DNA of 32,956 nt, from assembly GCA_002692205.1 (NCBI GenBank), contig NZJM01000043.1:1-32956 (forward strand), in the 5' to 3' direction. Positions 1 to 9,306 of this stretch are shown one piece after another (the stretch's first letter is position 1; each line of letters begins with the position of its first letter). The notes below the pieces were generated by a model. It saw only the letters and a program-made list of their open reading frames with translations, searched no databases and had not been told where the DNA came from. The translations under genes were made by a program, and so were the position numbers. Source of the stretch: Legionellales bacterium. Lineage in GTDB: Bacteria > Pseudomonadota > Gammaproteobacteria > Eutrophobiales > Eutrophobiaceae.

Positions 1-1
1 A

Positions 2-1387
2 AGCACAATTAAAAAAAATTTTAGTTATAAAGAAAATATAATTGGTCGTTATAATCAGATTTCACATGATGGTGAATGTGGCATTCCAGCTTCTATTGAT
101 TTACCTAATAAGACGTCAAGTCATGTAAGTTTTACTATGCTCAGTTCTAGTAATAGTAGTTTTGATCTACTTTCACTTTCAAGAAAATTAGTTTCGCTAC
201 ATTCTCAATCAAATCCAAAAGAGATAGGATTACTCGTAGTTGGTTTCAGCAAAAAAGAATCTGAGCGAGTTATAGAGGCACTGATCTCAGCTATTCTAGC
301 AGCATCAGCGAAAATGCCTGATTTCAAAAGTAAAAAGCAAATTACGACGTCATTGTCTAAAATTATTCTTTTTGGTTTCAAGGCAAACCATAGATTTAGA
401 CAAAGTTTTGCTATTTCAGAGGGTAATGCGCTGGCTCGCAGTTTAAGTATGATGCCATCAAATAAACTTACACCTACTCATTACCTCAAAAAAATTAAAG
501 AGATTGCAAAGGAAAATAAATGGAAATTAGAGTTTTATAATGAAGCAACTTTAAAACAAAAAAAAGCTGGGGCTTTTTTAGCTGTATCCCAAGGAAGTCC
601 AACGGCAGATGCCGGTATTGTACGTTTAAGATATAATCCGAGACGCGCATCAATGAAAAAGAAAATTTTTCTGGTAGGAAAAGGTATCTGCTATGACACA
701 GGCGGAACAAATTTAAAGCCTGCTAACTACATGTTTGGTATGCATGAAGATATGCAGGGAAGCGCTGTTGCAATAGGTACATTACTGTCCCTAACAAAAC
801 TTAACTATAATCGCCCTGTTGAATGTTGGATGGCACTAGCCATGAATCATATAGGTCCAAAAGCCTATAAACCAAATGATATTGTTACTGCTTCAGACGG
901 AACAACCATTGAAGTTGTGCATACCGATGCAGAAGGTCGAATGGTATTAGCAGACACATTGGCATTGGCATCAAAAGAAAAACCTTCACTAATAATTGAC
1001 TATGCAACATTAACTGGTGCATGCATGTACTCGATTGGCACATCATATAGTGGAATTTTTACTACTAAAGATAAATGGCACTTAGATTTAATTAAGGCTG
1101 GCCAAGATTCTGGGGAACGTGTCTGGCCTTTCCCGCTAGATAAAGATTTTGATCAAATGATTAAAAGTGATATTGCTGACATCAAACAGTGCTCTCAAGA
1201 AAGTGGCGTTGACCATATTTTAGCGTCAAGATTTTTGCAGCGTTTTGTTAAAAACAATATACCGTGGCTACATATGGATTTATCAAGCAGTAATAAGAAG
1301 GGTGGTTTAGCCCATGTACCAACAAATACAACGGGTTTTGGTGTTCGCTATACAGTTAATTTATTACTTAATAATTATTTAAAATAA
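2..1387 (+). CDS. M17 family leucyl aminopeptidase, 5' end cut by the window
   Basis: Cytosolic di-metal aminopeptidase that releases N-terminal residues from peptides. The frame is open to the left edge with no stop, so the first ATG at 137 is probably internal and the N-terminal domain starts outside. Counting from that ATG, the catalytic half carries GKGICYDTGG near residue 181 and HEDMQGS near 203, which supply Lys and Asp ligands, and the M17 signature TDAEGRMVLADTL near 265, which supplies Asp and Glu. The usual FDSGG is YDTGG here, as in a divergent PepA-like subgroup. The C-terminus matches the family end. It converges on the autotransporter gene with 19 bases between the stops and no hairpin. 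Family is certain; subfamily and substrate are not. Confidence 0.9.
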   Translation, partial: STIKKNFSYKENIIGRYNQISHDGECGIPASIDLPNKTSSHVSFTMLSSSNSSFDLLSLSRKLVSLHSQSNPKEIGLLVVGFSKKESERVIEALISAILAASAKMPDFKSKKQITTSLSKIILFGFKANHRFRQSFAISEGNALARSLSMMPSNKLTPTHYLKKIKEIAKENKWKLEFYNEATLKQKKAGAFLAVSQGSPTADAGIVRLRYNPRRASMKKKIFLVGKGICYDTGGTNLKPANYMFGMHEDMQGSAVAIGTLLSLTKLNYNRPVECWMALAMNHIGPKAYKPNDIVTASDGTTIEVVHTDAEGRMVLADTLALASKEKPSLIIDYATLTGACMYSIGTSYSGIFTTKDKWHLDLIKAGQDSGERVWPFPLDKDFDQMIKSDIADIKQCSQESGVDHILASRFLQRFVKNNIPWLHMDLSSSNKKGGLAHVPTNTTGFGVRYTVNLLLNNYLK

Positions 1388-1406
1388 ATTTTATTTTGCT
1401 TACACG

Positions 1407-3239
1407 TCAGAACGCAATACTTACTCCAGCACTCCCCCCTAGGTGGATGGTAGTTTGGTCAGACAAGCGTCCATTAAACTGCATATAGATTTTGCCATAT
1501 TCTCCTAAGTCATAGTCAAAACTAGTATTCATACTTACAGAGTTTTCACTATAGCTACCGCTATTAAAATCAACAGTTACCGCGTTTAATGAATGATCTT
1601 GATTTTTACCATAAAAAACTGAGCGATGTTCGAATTCGGCACTTGTGATTAATTGTACTTTATCGTCTATCATTAAGGTTAGTTGTTTATTGAAATGAAT
1701 ACTTGCTTGAGCAAGATTACGTTCCTCCCATGAAAAGAACATACTCTCGCTGTAACTAGGAGTATGTGAAAAACTACCTGTTATTCCGAGCTCAGTTTCC
1801 TGTATATTAGTCATTGATTCAGTGATTTTTTGATCTGATGTACGTGTAAAATTTATGCCAGTAATTACCTCTGCACTTTCATAATTAGCACTTACATCAG
1901 CTATACCGGTATTTACTATATTAGTTAGTACATCTCTACTACTGTTGTGCCAACTCCAGCCAGCAACTGCATAACTGCTTGCTTTCCAATTGTTTAATCT
2001 CCGAAAGCCATTAGTACTAATACCTGCGAGAAAACTTTTTTTTGTAATATCATGGTTTTCATCAAGTTTTAGTTTATTGCGTTCAACAGTTAAGATTAAA
2101 TTTAGCTTATCAGGCACCATTGGATAAATAAAGTTTGTACCATAGGCATTATTTTCATAACCAAGAGTAGTGCGACCATCATCTCGAAATGATGTATAAG
2201 CAAAAGGCTCTATTTTTGGCTTTTTTGAATTAGGTCCGTTGCTATAAGATTTTAGTGATGCACGAAGATTATATGCACGATATCCTAGTAATTCATCGAC
2301 TGTTTCTTGCGCACCCATACCAACCGATGTTGCTGAACCTGCAACAATTCGGTTGCCGTCTAGATCAGTCAACCCAAGTGTTCCCTCTGTTTTATACATA
2401 TAAGAACGACCATAACCATGTTGAATTCGAAGATTGTTTCCCTCTTTACCATCTTTAACACTAATCAAACCAATTAAGATACTGTCATCTTTTAATGTTA
2501 ATGTGCCGCGATTTTGCTCAAATTTAATTGCAGCCGTTTTGGTGTGATGACCAGGCTCTCCATTTACTGTTCGCCTAATTATTCCGCTATTATTTACACT
2601 ACCGTTAGTGCCAATATCTATAGCATGTAATGATTGCGTAGCTGCTGCTTCAGCAGCAATAAGTCCACCATGTTTATTATTAACTATCATACCCGTCGAC
2701 TTATCCAAACGAATTGCTGCTTCCTGACTTCCTGTTATTGAACCAGAATTATTAACGACAGGGTTTGTACAGGATGCGGTGCATCTTATTGTATTTCTCT
2801 TGGCAGTAATTAAGCCGCCAGAATTATTATTAATTATCGCATTCGTCGTTTGCTTAATATCAATCGCTTGTCCATCATTTGATTGAATAGTTCCCGAGTT
2901 AGTAAGTGTAAAATTAGTATTGAACTGCGCCTTGATTGTGCCGTCGAAACCTCCGTCTTGTTTAATTGTTGCACCAGAATTATTAATAATAGTAACCCCA
3001 GTTAATCCATTACTGGTATTTGTTCCGAAAGATTGAACAGAAGCATTATCATCGCCGTTATTAATAGTGGCATTATTAATTAAGGTAACGTTATCACCTC
3101 CATCGCCAACTGTTTGCTGGTCTGTTGTGTCGCTGTTTATTGTTACGTTGGACGTGTGCGTATCTTCCCCGGCTGAGGCGTGTTGAAAAAAAAATATAAA
3201 GCTAATAAAAGCAAAGAAAAAATTTCTTGTTGGACGCAT
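1407..3239 (-). CDS. Autotransporter-like surface protein (type V secretion)
   Basis: 610 residues. A signal peptide (about 1-23, hydrophobic Phe-rich core, cut after HASA) is followed by a low-complexity passenger (about 25-270) rich in Asn, Gly, Ser and Thr, with recurring NNSG and INNNSG units spaced like turns of a beta-helix. A linker follows. From about residue 330 come alternating polar and hydrophobic strands with aromatic girdles, ending in GVSIAF; a terminal Phe is the usual outer-membrane barrel (BAM) signal. Architecture fits a classical autotransporter or a related surface adhesin. One Cys pair (about 152 and 156) lies in the passenger. No protease triad or known adhesin motif is recognised, so the function is unknown. 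It is a single gene with its own upstream region shared with typA. A T9 run lies in the signal-peptide codons. Confidence 0.8.
   Translation of the reverse strand: MRPTRNFFFAFISFIFFFQHASAGEDTHTSNVTINSDTTDQQTVGDGGDNVTLINNATINNGDDNASVQSFGTNTSNGLTGVTIINNSGATIKQDGGFDGTIKAQFNTNFTLTNSGTIQSNDGQAIDIKQTTNAIINNNSGGLITAKRNTIRCTASCTNPVVNNSGSITGSQEAAIRLDKSTGMIVNNKHGGLIAAEAAATQSLHAIDIGTNGSVNNSGIIRRTVNGEPGHHTKTAAIKFEQNRGTLTLKDDSILIGLISVKDGKEGNNLRIQHGYGRSYMYKTEGTLGLTDLDGNRIVAGSATSVGMGAQETVDELLGYRAYNLRASLKSYSNGPNSKKPKIEPFAYTSFRDDGRTTLGYENNAYGTNFIYPMVPDKLNLILTVERNKLKLDENHDITKKSFLAGISTNGFRRLNNWKASSYAVAGWSWHNSSRDVLTNIVNTGIADVSANYESAEVITGINFTRTSDQKITESMTNIQETELGITGSFSHTPSYSESMFFSWEERNLAQASIHFNKQLTLMIDDKVQLITSAEFEHRSVFYGKNQDHSLNAVTVDFNSGSYSENSVSMNTSFDYDLGEYGKIYMQFNGRLSDQTTIHLGGSAGVSIAF
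3186..3194 (-). repeat. T9 homopolymer inside the autotransporter signal sequence
   Basis: Nine consecutive T on the coding strand encode Phe16-Phe18 of the autotransporter-like protein. Gain or loss of one base would shift the frame before the signal peptidase site. Homopolymer runs at the start of surface-protein genes are a known setting for phase variation, but runs of this length also arise by chance in AT-rich DNA. Confidence 0.5.
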
Positions 3240-3245
3240 TCCATC

Positions 3246-3251
3246 ATTATA
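3246..3251 (-). promoter_or_regulatory. Possible -10 box of the autotransporter gene
   Basis: TATAAT on the minus strand lies 6 bases before the ATG at 3239, which would place transcription start at or next to the start codon (leaderless or nearly so). No good -35 box is seen. The match may be chance in AT-rich DNA. Confidence 0.3.
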
Positions 3252-3357
3252 ATCAATATCTTAGGTTAGAACTATATTTTAAACCATTGATTAATATGAG
3301 TTAATATAATTGACATGTTTTTAGATTGATACAACTACTACACATTGAATCTATCTG

Positions 3358-3363
3358 TATAAT
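3358..3363 (+). promoter_or_regulatory. Likely -10 box of typA
   Basis: A perfect TATAAT preceded by CTG lies 29 bases before the GTG start of typA. No -35 box is present at 16-18 bases upstream; the TTGACA at 3310 is too far away. It would give a leader of about 23 nucleotides that carries the GGAG Shine-Dalgarno at 3379-3382. Confidence 0.45.
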
Positions 3364-3392
3364 ACCTGACTTTTTCATGGAGCATTTGTTAG

Positions 3393-5210
3393 GTGAGTAA
3401 GAAACTTCGTAACATAGCTATTATCGCGCATGTCGACCATGGCAAAACAACCTTAGTTGATAAACTGTTGCAACAGTCTGGTGTTTTTGACGAACGTTCA
3501 ATCCCAACAGAGCGTGTTATGGATTCTAATGATTTAGAAAAAGAGCGTGGGATCACGATCCTTTCCAAAAATACTGCAATAAGATGGAAAGATTATTGTA
3601 TCAATATTGTCGACACGCCCGGGCATGCAGATTTTGGTGGAGAAGTAGAACGTGTTCTTTCAATGGTAGATTCAGTATTACTACTAGTAGATGCCGTAGA
3701 TGGCCCAATGCCACAAACACGATTTGTTACCCAAAAAGCATTCGCAATGGGTTTTAAACCAATTGTTGTTATAAATAAAATTGATCGTGATGGTGCTCGT
3801 CCAAATTGGGTCTTAGATCAAACCTTCGATCTTTTTGATAAGTTAGACGCAACAAATGAACAGCTTGACTTTCCAGTTGTTTATGCATCATCACTTCTTG
3901 GTTATGCAGGTCTTGAGCCTGATGTTTCTAGCGGTGATATGTCTTGTCTGTTTGAAACAATAATCTCTCATGTTGATGCTCCAGATGTTGATGAGTATGG
4001 TTCGTTGCAATTACAAATTTCTACACTCGACTATAATAGTTATGTTGGAATTATTGGTATAGGGAGAATCAATCGAGGTGTAATTAAGAATAATATGAAT
4101 GTTTCCCTAATAAATCATCAAGGTGACACACGTAAAGGAAAGATATTACAGGTCTATAGTTTTTTGGGACTCGATCGAATTGAAGCCGAATCTGTTTCAG
4201 CAGGCGATATTGTTGCGATAGCAGGAATCGAACCATTAAATATTTCAGATACAATTTGCGATCCAGAAAATATAGAGGCTCTTCCAGCTTTAACTGTTGA
4301 TGAACCAACAATTAGTATGACATTTCAGCCGAATACCTCTCCTTTTGCTGGTAACGATGGTAAATATGTTACTAGTCGAAATATTTGGGATCGCTTACAA
4401 CAAGAATTAAAACATAATGTTGCATTAAAAGTTGACGCAACCGAAGAAGCCGATAAATATCGTGTTTCTGGCCGCGGTGAGTTACATCTATCTATTTTAA
4501 TAGAAACAATGCGTCGTGAAGGTTTTGAGCTCGCTGTTGGACGTCCACAGGTGATCATACATGATATGGGAGATCATAAAGAAGAACCATATGAGCAGCT
4601 CACGATTGATATTGAAACAATACATCAGGGCGCAGTAATGGAAAAACTAGGTGAACGACGGGGAGATCTAAAAAACATAGATCCTGATGGAAAAGGTAGA
4701 ACTCGTCTCGAATATATTATTCCTGCACGTGGTTTGATTGGTTTTCGTGGTGAATTTTTAACACTTACTTCAGGTACTGGGTTAATGTATAACGTTTTTA
4801 TTCATTATGGACCATATGTTACTACAAGCATCGGGCAAAGAAATAATGGGGTTTTAATTTCAAACGGAAAAGGAAAAGCTGCCGGTTATTCATTATTTAA
4901 TCTACAAGAACGCGGAAAATTATTTATTGATCACGGCGATGATATATATGAAGGGATGATAATTGGTATTCATGCGCGAGATAATGACTTAGTCGTAAAT
5001 CCATTAAAAGGAAAACAATTAACTAATGTGCGTGCATCTGGAACAGATGAAAATATTATTTTGACCCCACCAATTAAGATGAGTTTAGAGCAAGCATTAG
5101 AATTCATTGATGATGATGAATTGGTTGAAGTAACACCAAAATCGATCCGTATAAGAAAGAAATATTTAAAAGAACACGAAAGAAAAAGAGCCTCTAGGAA
5201 AGCAGGATAA
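3393..5210 (+). CDS. typA: Ribosome-binding GTPase TypA/BipA
   Basis: Translational GTPase that binds the 70S ribosome and supports 50S assembly and growth at low temperature or under stress. It has 605 residues, the normal length. G1 is AHVDHGKT at 12-19, then RGITI in switch I, DTPGHADF (G3) and NKID (G4). EF-G-like domains II, III and V follow, then the BipA-specific C-terminal domain with the basic [14 protein letters not shown] tail. [13 protein letters not shown] is diagnostic of TypA against EF-G. The start is GTG with GGAG 10 bases upstream. It converges on the EF-G2 gene across a 62-base gap that holds only a weak AT-rich inverted repeat. Confidence 0.97.
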   Translation: MSKKLRNIAIIAHVDHGKTTLVDKLLQQSGVFDERSIPTERVMDSNDLEKERGITILSKNTAIRWKDYCINIVDTPGHADFGGEVERVLSMVDSVLLLVDAVDGPMPQTRFVTQKAFAMGFKPIVVINKIDRDGARPNWVLDQTFDLFDKLDATNEQLDFPVVYASSLLGYAGLEPDVSSGDMSCLFETIISHVDAPDVDEYGSLQLQISTLDYNSYVGIIGIGRINRGVIKNNMNVSLINHQGDTRKGKILQVYSFLGLDRIEAESVSAGDIVAIAGIEPLNISDTICDPENIEALPALTVDEPTISMTFQPNTSPFAGNDGKYVTSRNIWDRLQQELKHNVALKVDATEEADKYRVSGRGELHLSILIETMRREGFELAVGRPQVIIHDMGDHKEEPYEQLTIDIETIHQGAVMEKLGERRGDLKNIDPDGKGRTRLEYIIPARGLIGFRGEFLTLTSGTGLMYNVFIHYGPYVTTSIGQRNNGVLISNGKGKAAGYSLFNLQERGKLFIDHGDDIYEGMIIGIHARDNDLVVNPLKGKQLTNVRASGTDENIILTPPIKMSLEQALEFIDDDELVEVTPKSIRIRKKYLKEHERKRASRKAG

Positions 5211-5272
5211 TCCTTTGAGCATTAAAAATATTTAGCTCTAAAAAAATATTACGCAATAAACGCATTAGTTTA

Positions 5273-7357
5273 TTATTTCTTTTCTTCTCTCGCTAATACT
5301 TCAGCGATTACCTCATCAGCAACATTTTTCGGGCAAGCACTATAATTTAGAAATTCCATCGAGAATTGACCTCTACCCGAAGTCATTGTTCGTAGTGTCC
5401 CAATATAGCCAAACATTTCGCTAAGTGGACATTCAGCTTTAACTCGTACCCCAGTTGGATTAGCCTCTTGTGACTTAATTATGCTTCGACGACGATTTAA
5501 ATCACCAATTACATCACCAACATTATCATCAGGAGTAAAGACATCGACTTTCATAATAGGCTCCATTAGTTGCGGCCCAGCTTTTGGCATTGATTGACGA
5601 TATGCTGCAGCTGAGGCAAGCTCAAATGCAATAGCTGATGAGTCGACTGCGTGAAAGGCGCCATCAAATAATGTTACTTTGAAATCAAGACATGGATAGC
5701 CTGCTAATACCCCTTTATCCATACTTTTTTGAAAACCACCTTCAACTGCTGGCCAAAATTCTTTTGGTACATTACCGCCAGTCACTTTAGATTCAAAAAC
5801 AAAACCACTGCCAGGATCGCCTGGCTCAATAATATAATCAATCTTGCCATATTGGCCAGAGCCACCTGATTGTTTTTTATGAGTGTAGCTATCTTCTATT
5901 CGTTTTGTGACCGTCTCACGATAAGCAACCTGTGGGCTACCAACTTCAACTTCGACACCATGTGTTCTTTTTAAAATATCCACCTTAATATCAAGATGCA
6001 ATTCACCCATTCCTTTTAAAATTGTCTCACCACTATCCTGATCGGTTTCAACTCTAAAGGATGGGTCTTCTTTAATCATTTTACCAATTGCAATACCAAG
6101 TTTTTCCGAAGCACCTTTATCGATTGGAGCAACCGCAATTGAGATAACAGGGTCTGGAAATACCATCGGTTCAAGGGTCGCTGGTTTGTCAGGATCACAT
6201 AAAGTATGGCCCGTCTGAACATTTTTTAATCCAATCGCTGCAACAATATCTCCCGCTTGCGCAACATCAAGTTCAATACGCTCATCAGCATGCATTTCAA
6301 CAATACGTCCTATACGTTCACTTTTTCCGGTATAGGTGTTAAGAACAGTCATACCTTTTTCGAGTTTACCAGAGTAAATTCTAATGAAAGTTAATGCCCC
6401 ATAACGGTCATCCATAATTTTGAAGGCTAATGCCCGTAGTGGTTTATTAGGATCAACAATTGCGAATTCACCAGATTCATTTCCCTCTAAATCTACTTCA
6501 GGTTGAGGTTTAACTTCCATTGGATTGGGTAAAAAATCCACCACCGCATCAAGAACCATTTGTACACATTTATTTTTAAAAGCAGAACCACAGTAAGTTG
6601 GAAAAAAAGTAAGATTAATCGTACCTTTGCGAATACATGATTTTATTTCATCGATAGTAGGTTCTTCACCTTCAAGATATTTTTCCATGATAGCATCATC
6701 TTGCTCAACAGCGGTCTCAATTAATTTTTCACGCCATTCTTCTATTTTATCAGTCATATCATCAGGAGCATCTTTAATATCAAACTTTGCGGGGTCATTA
6801 GGGTCATTCCATACCCATGCTTTACGAGTAAGTAAATCAACAGCGCCAATAAAATTATCTTCAATACCAATTGGCAGAGCCATAACAAGTGGATTTGCAC
6901 CGAGGACATCTTGAATTTGTTGAACCACGCGATAATAATCAGCACCAGTTCTGTCGAGTTTATTAACAAAGATAATACGAGAAACACCGGATTCATTAGC
7001 GTAACGCCAGTTCGTTTCCGATTGTGGCTCAACTCCACCAGAACCACAGAAAACACCAACTCCACCATCTAAAACTTTTAAAGAACGATATACTTCGATC
7101 GTAAAGTCAACGTGACCGGGAGTGTCAATAATATTTAATCGATGCTCATTCCAAAAACAACTTGTGGCAGCGGATTGTATAGTGATCCCACGCTCTTGTT
7201 CTTGCTCCATGAAATCAGTTGTAGCTTCGCCATCGTGCACTTCGCCAGTTTTATGTATTTTTCCAGTTAACTTTAATATGCGCTCAGATGTCGTCGTTTT
7301 CCCTGCATCGACATGTGCAAAGATTCCTATATTCCTATAATTTGTTAAGTCAGTCAT
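5273..7357 (-). CDS. fusB: Second elongation factor G paralogue (EF-G2, FusA2/FusB type)
   Basis: 694-residue EF-G. G1 is AHVDAGKT at 14-21, switch I contains [11 protein letters not shown]3 is DTPGHVDF and G4 is NKLDR; domains II-V are complete (LKGMGELHL, then GGSGQYGKI and the late SGRGQFS motif). The opening [13 protein letters not shown] and [19 protein letters not shown] match the stand-alone EF-G2 of Pseudomonas and Vibrio rather than the FusA encoded in the str operon, and no rpsL-rpsG-tuf genes are adjacent. EF-G paralogues can divide translocation and ribosome recycling; which one this protein does cannot be read from sequence. A weak GAG lies before the ATG. It is a single gene, transcribed away from yqcC. 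Confidence 0.93.
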   Translation of the reverse strand: MTDLTNYRNIGIFAHVDAGKTTTSERILKLTGKIHKTGEVHDGEATTDFMEQEQERGITIQSAATSCFWNEHRLNIIDTPGHVDFTIEVYRSLKVLDGGVGVFCGSGGVEPQSETNWRYANESGVSRIIFVNKLDRTGADYYRVVQQIQDVLGANPLVMALPIGIEDNFIGAVDLLTRKAWVWNDPNDPAKFDIKDAPDDMTDKIEEWREKLIETAVEQDDAIMEKYLEGEEPTIDEIKSCIRKGTINLTFFPTYCGSAFKNKCVQMVLDAVVDFLPNPMEVKPQPEVDLEGNESGEFAIVDPNKPLRALAFKIMDDRYGALTFIRIYSGKLEKGMTVLNTYTGKSERIGRIVEMHADERIELDVAQAGDIVAAIGLKNVQTGHTLCDPDKPATLEPMVFPDPVISIAVAPIDKGASEKLGIAIGKMIKEDPSFRVETDQDSGETILKGMGELHLDIKVDILKRTHGVEVEVGSPQVAYRETVTKRIEDSYTHKKQSGGSGQYGKIDYIIEPGDPGSGFVFESKVTGGNVPKEFWPAVEGGFQKSMDKGVLAGYPCLDFKVTLFDGAFHAVDSSAIAFELASAAAYRQSMPKAGPQLMEPIMKVDVFTPDDNVGDVIGDLNRRRSIIKSQEANPTGVRVKAECPLSEMFGYIGTLRTMTSGRGQFSMEFLNYSACPKNVADEVIAEVLAREEKK

Positions 7358-7567
7358 TTTTCTACTCGTATGATTAATTAAGTCAATTGATATTGGTGTA
7401 TTTCTATTAAGATTTCATTTAGGCGGCGGAGTATAAACCAGAATCACTGAATATGTGAAATCGAATATAGGCTGGAGCGTCAAAATAGCCTGAAGATGAC
7501 AAAAATCAGACAAAATCGAGACAAAATAAGAAAAAATAGAAGCCTACCTAGAAGAGGAAATACTACG

Positions 7568-7573
7568 TATAAT
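7568..7573 (+). promoter_or_regulatory. Possible -10 box of yqcC giving a leaderless transcript
   Basis: TATAAT ends 6 bases before the ATG at 7580, the spacing expected if transcription starts on the A of the start codon. No Shine-Dalgarno lies between them and no -35 consensus is evident. Confidence 0.35.
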
Positions 7574-7579
7574 CAGGCT

Positions 7580-7924
7580 ATGTATGATATTCCCAATAAA
7601 ATTGCAGACGTCTTACTCGAATTAGAGGCAAGTTTACGCATTCACGGTAAATGGGACGAGTCTAAACCCAAGGCAAGCGATCTTAAAAGCTCAATTCCAT
7701 TTTGCATGGATACTCTGAAATTCGAGCAGTGGCTACAGTGGATTTTTTTGCCAACAATGAAAGATACAATTGAGCAGACCAAGCCTTTACCCCTAGAGAG
7801 CGCTATTTTTGAATATGCAGAAGAATGTCTGTTAGAAACCGATCCATCTACACGTCAATTATTAAAACAATTAAAACTTTTTGATAATTTAATCAGTGTG
7901 CAAGCAAGTGTCCGTAGACACTAG
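7580..7924 (+). CDS. yqcC: YqcC family protein (DUF446)
   Basis: 114-residue soluble helical protein of the YqcC family, which has no established biochemical role; E. coli YqcC is 109 residues and encoded beside the pseudouridine synthase truC. Conserved features are the early L-E-L-E-A-L-R-like helix, PFCMDT and FEQWLQWIFLPTM (E. coli has PFFMDT and EWLQWVLIPRM) and the KPLPLESAI segment. The frame stays open upstream to an ATG at 7496, but that adds 28 Lys/Arg/Asn-rich residues foreign to the family, so I choose 7580. No truC is next to it; the following gene is blc, 26 bases on. Confidence 0.85.
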   Translation: MYDIPNKIADVLLELEASLRIHGKWDESKPKASDLKSSIPFCMDTLKFEQWLQWIFLPTMKDTIEQTKPLPLESAIFEYAEECLLETDPSTRQLLKQLKLFDNLISVQASVRRH

Positions 7925-7950
7925 TAACCTCAAGTCAAATAAATATTTTC

Positions 7951-8493
7951 ATGAGCATTAAATACCCCCTAATTCGCGCAGTATTTTTATTGATTACATT
8001 TTTTATCACTGGATGCACAGCAATGAAATATGAACCTATACCATTAGTTAAATACGTTGATTTAGAAAGATTCATGGGTGCATGGTATGTGATAGCGCAT
8101 ATACCGTCATACCCCGAAAAAAATGCATTCAATGCAATTGAAAGATACGAGTTAAATGATGATGGGACAATCGCAACAACCTTTACTTTTAATGAAGGTG
8201 GTTTCGAAGGTAAATTCAAAACACTAACACCAGTCGGTTTTATTACTGATGAAGAATCAAATGCAGTGTGGGGCATGCAGTTTATCTGGCCAATAAAGGC
8301 GGACTATAGAATTGCTTATGTTGATGACAATTATACAGAGACAGTTATTGCGCGTGAGAAACGAGATTACGTTTGGATTATGACGAGAACACCAGAGATT
8401 GATGGAGTCAACTATAATAAATTAATTAATTTTGTAGAATCACTTGGATACGATAAATCTCTGATTAGAAAAGTACCTCAAAAAATTAATTAG
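7951..8493 (+). CDS. blc: Blc-type lipocalin lipoprotein
   Basis: 180 residues. The N-terminus is a lipoprotein signal with lipobox FITG-C; Cys22 would be acylated, and the next residues do not resemble a strong inner-membrane retention signal, so the outer membrane is likely. The lipocalin opening motif FMGAWYVIAH (GxW at 43-45) and the later YTETVIAREKRDYVWIMTR strands mark a bacterial lipocalin like E. coli Blc, which binds lysophospholipids and fatty acids and is induced by envelope stress. It sits at the edge of the lipid-modification cluster, although alkB separates them. The last 8 bases overlap the 3' end of alkB in convergent orientation. Confidence 0.9.
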   Translation: MSIKYPLIRAVFLLITFFITGCTAMKYEPIPLVKYVDLERFMGAWYVIAHIPSYPEKNAFNAIERYELNDDGTIATTFTFNEGGFEGKFKTLTPVGFITDEESNAVWGMQFIWPIKADYRIAYVDDNYTETVIAREKRDYVWIMTRTPEIDGVNYNKLINFVESLGYDKSLIRKVPQKIN

Positions 8494-9142
8494 CTCTTCT
8501 TAGTGTCAAATTTAATCTCACAGCGCCAACTAAGGGATGTCGAGCTTTTTTAAGTGGACGAACCCCATGAAAGCGGAGGCGATCTGGTCCTCCCCAAACT
8601 AAAACATCTCCGTGATATAGTTCTTTTGTGATCGGTTTTTCATTTCTGGTTAAACCACCAAACATAAACATAACTGTCAAACCAAGAGATACCGAGACAA
8701 TCGGTTGTGAGAAATCACGCTCATCTTTATCTTGATGAAGCGACATAGATGTTTTTGGACTGTAGCGATTAATTAAGCAGGCATCTGATTCAAAATTAGT
8801 ATAACCAACAATATCTGCTGCATCTCTGGCTAAAGTTTTAAATATAAGCGGCATATGAGGCCAAGGTTTGTTATTTTGCGGGTCAATTTTTTCATATCGG
8901 TAGCCTGATTTATCCGATATCCAACCATATTCTCCACAATTTGTCATAGCAGCAGACATAAAACTACCATTTGGCGTTTTCATATGACGAAAATTACTTT
9001 TACCGGCAACATTATTTATTCCAACCAATAATTGATCGTCTAAATTCACAGCAAAGCCTCGAAGTATAATGCTGTGATTTGAAAATTTGTCTAAAACAAT
9101 ATTTTTCATAAAATTTTTATCTGCTTGTGGTTTATTATGCAT
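8486..9142 (-). CDS. alkB: AlkB: 2-oxoglutarate/Fe(II) DNA demethylase
   Basis: Oxidative repair enzyme that removes methyl groups from 1-methyladenine and 3-methylcytosine in DNA and RNA. 218 residues against 216 in E. coli. The iron ligands are H136 and D138 (LHQDKDE) and H192 (FHGVRPL); R209 and R215 near the C-terminus (VRLNLTLRR) match E. coli R204 and R210, which bind 2-oxoglutarate. AMTNCG, DACLINRY and PIVSVSLG are near-identical to E. coli. An alternative start is Met12 at 9109: TATAAT on the minus strand at 9146-9151 lies only 3 bases before the first ATG, so a transcript from it would favour Met12. Neither start has a Shine-Dalgarno. No ada gene is adjacent. Confidence 0.95.
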   Translation of the reverse strand: MHNKPQADKNFMKNIVLDKFSNHSIILRGFAVNLDDQLLVGINNVAGKSNFRHMKTPNGSFMSAAMTNCGEYGWISDKSGYRYEKIDPQNNKPWPHMPLIFKTLARDAADIVGYTNFESDACLINRYSPKTSMSLHQDKDERDFSQPIVSVSLGLTVMFMFGGLTRNEKPITKELYHGDVLVWGGPDRLRFHGVRPLKKARHPLVGAVRLNLTLRRAN

Positions 9143-9306
9143 AATATTATATTGTTTTTTTTATGAAATAATCAGAAACTCAGCTGAATCTGCGTTGTTC
9201 TGTTACTTTAATTCATCCAAAAACCTAGACAAAATGAATATAGAAGATAGTTTTACTTTACATGAGTAAAAATATTAAACTAAGATTCAATTGAACTTCA
9301 GTATAA

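Noticed and set aside
3310-3315. TTGACA as -35 box of typA
   Set aside because: Spacing to the TATAAT at 3358 is 42 bases, and nothing like a -10 box lies 16-18 bases downstream.
5255-5274. Inverted repeat AATAAAC-N6-GTTTATT between typA and the EF-G2 gene
   Set aside because: Nearly all AT stem, overlaps the EF-G2 stop and has no proper T tract; too weak to call a terminator.
7496-7579. 28-codon N-terminal extension of YqcC
   Set aside because: Lys/Arg/Asn-rich, absent from the family, and the ATG at 7580 aligns with known YqcC starts.
9087-9269. 60-codon plus-strand frame covering the alkB start
   Set aside because: Mostly antisense to alkB, no family match and no ribosome-binding site.
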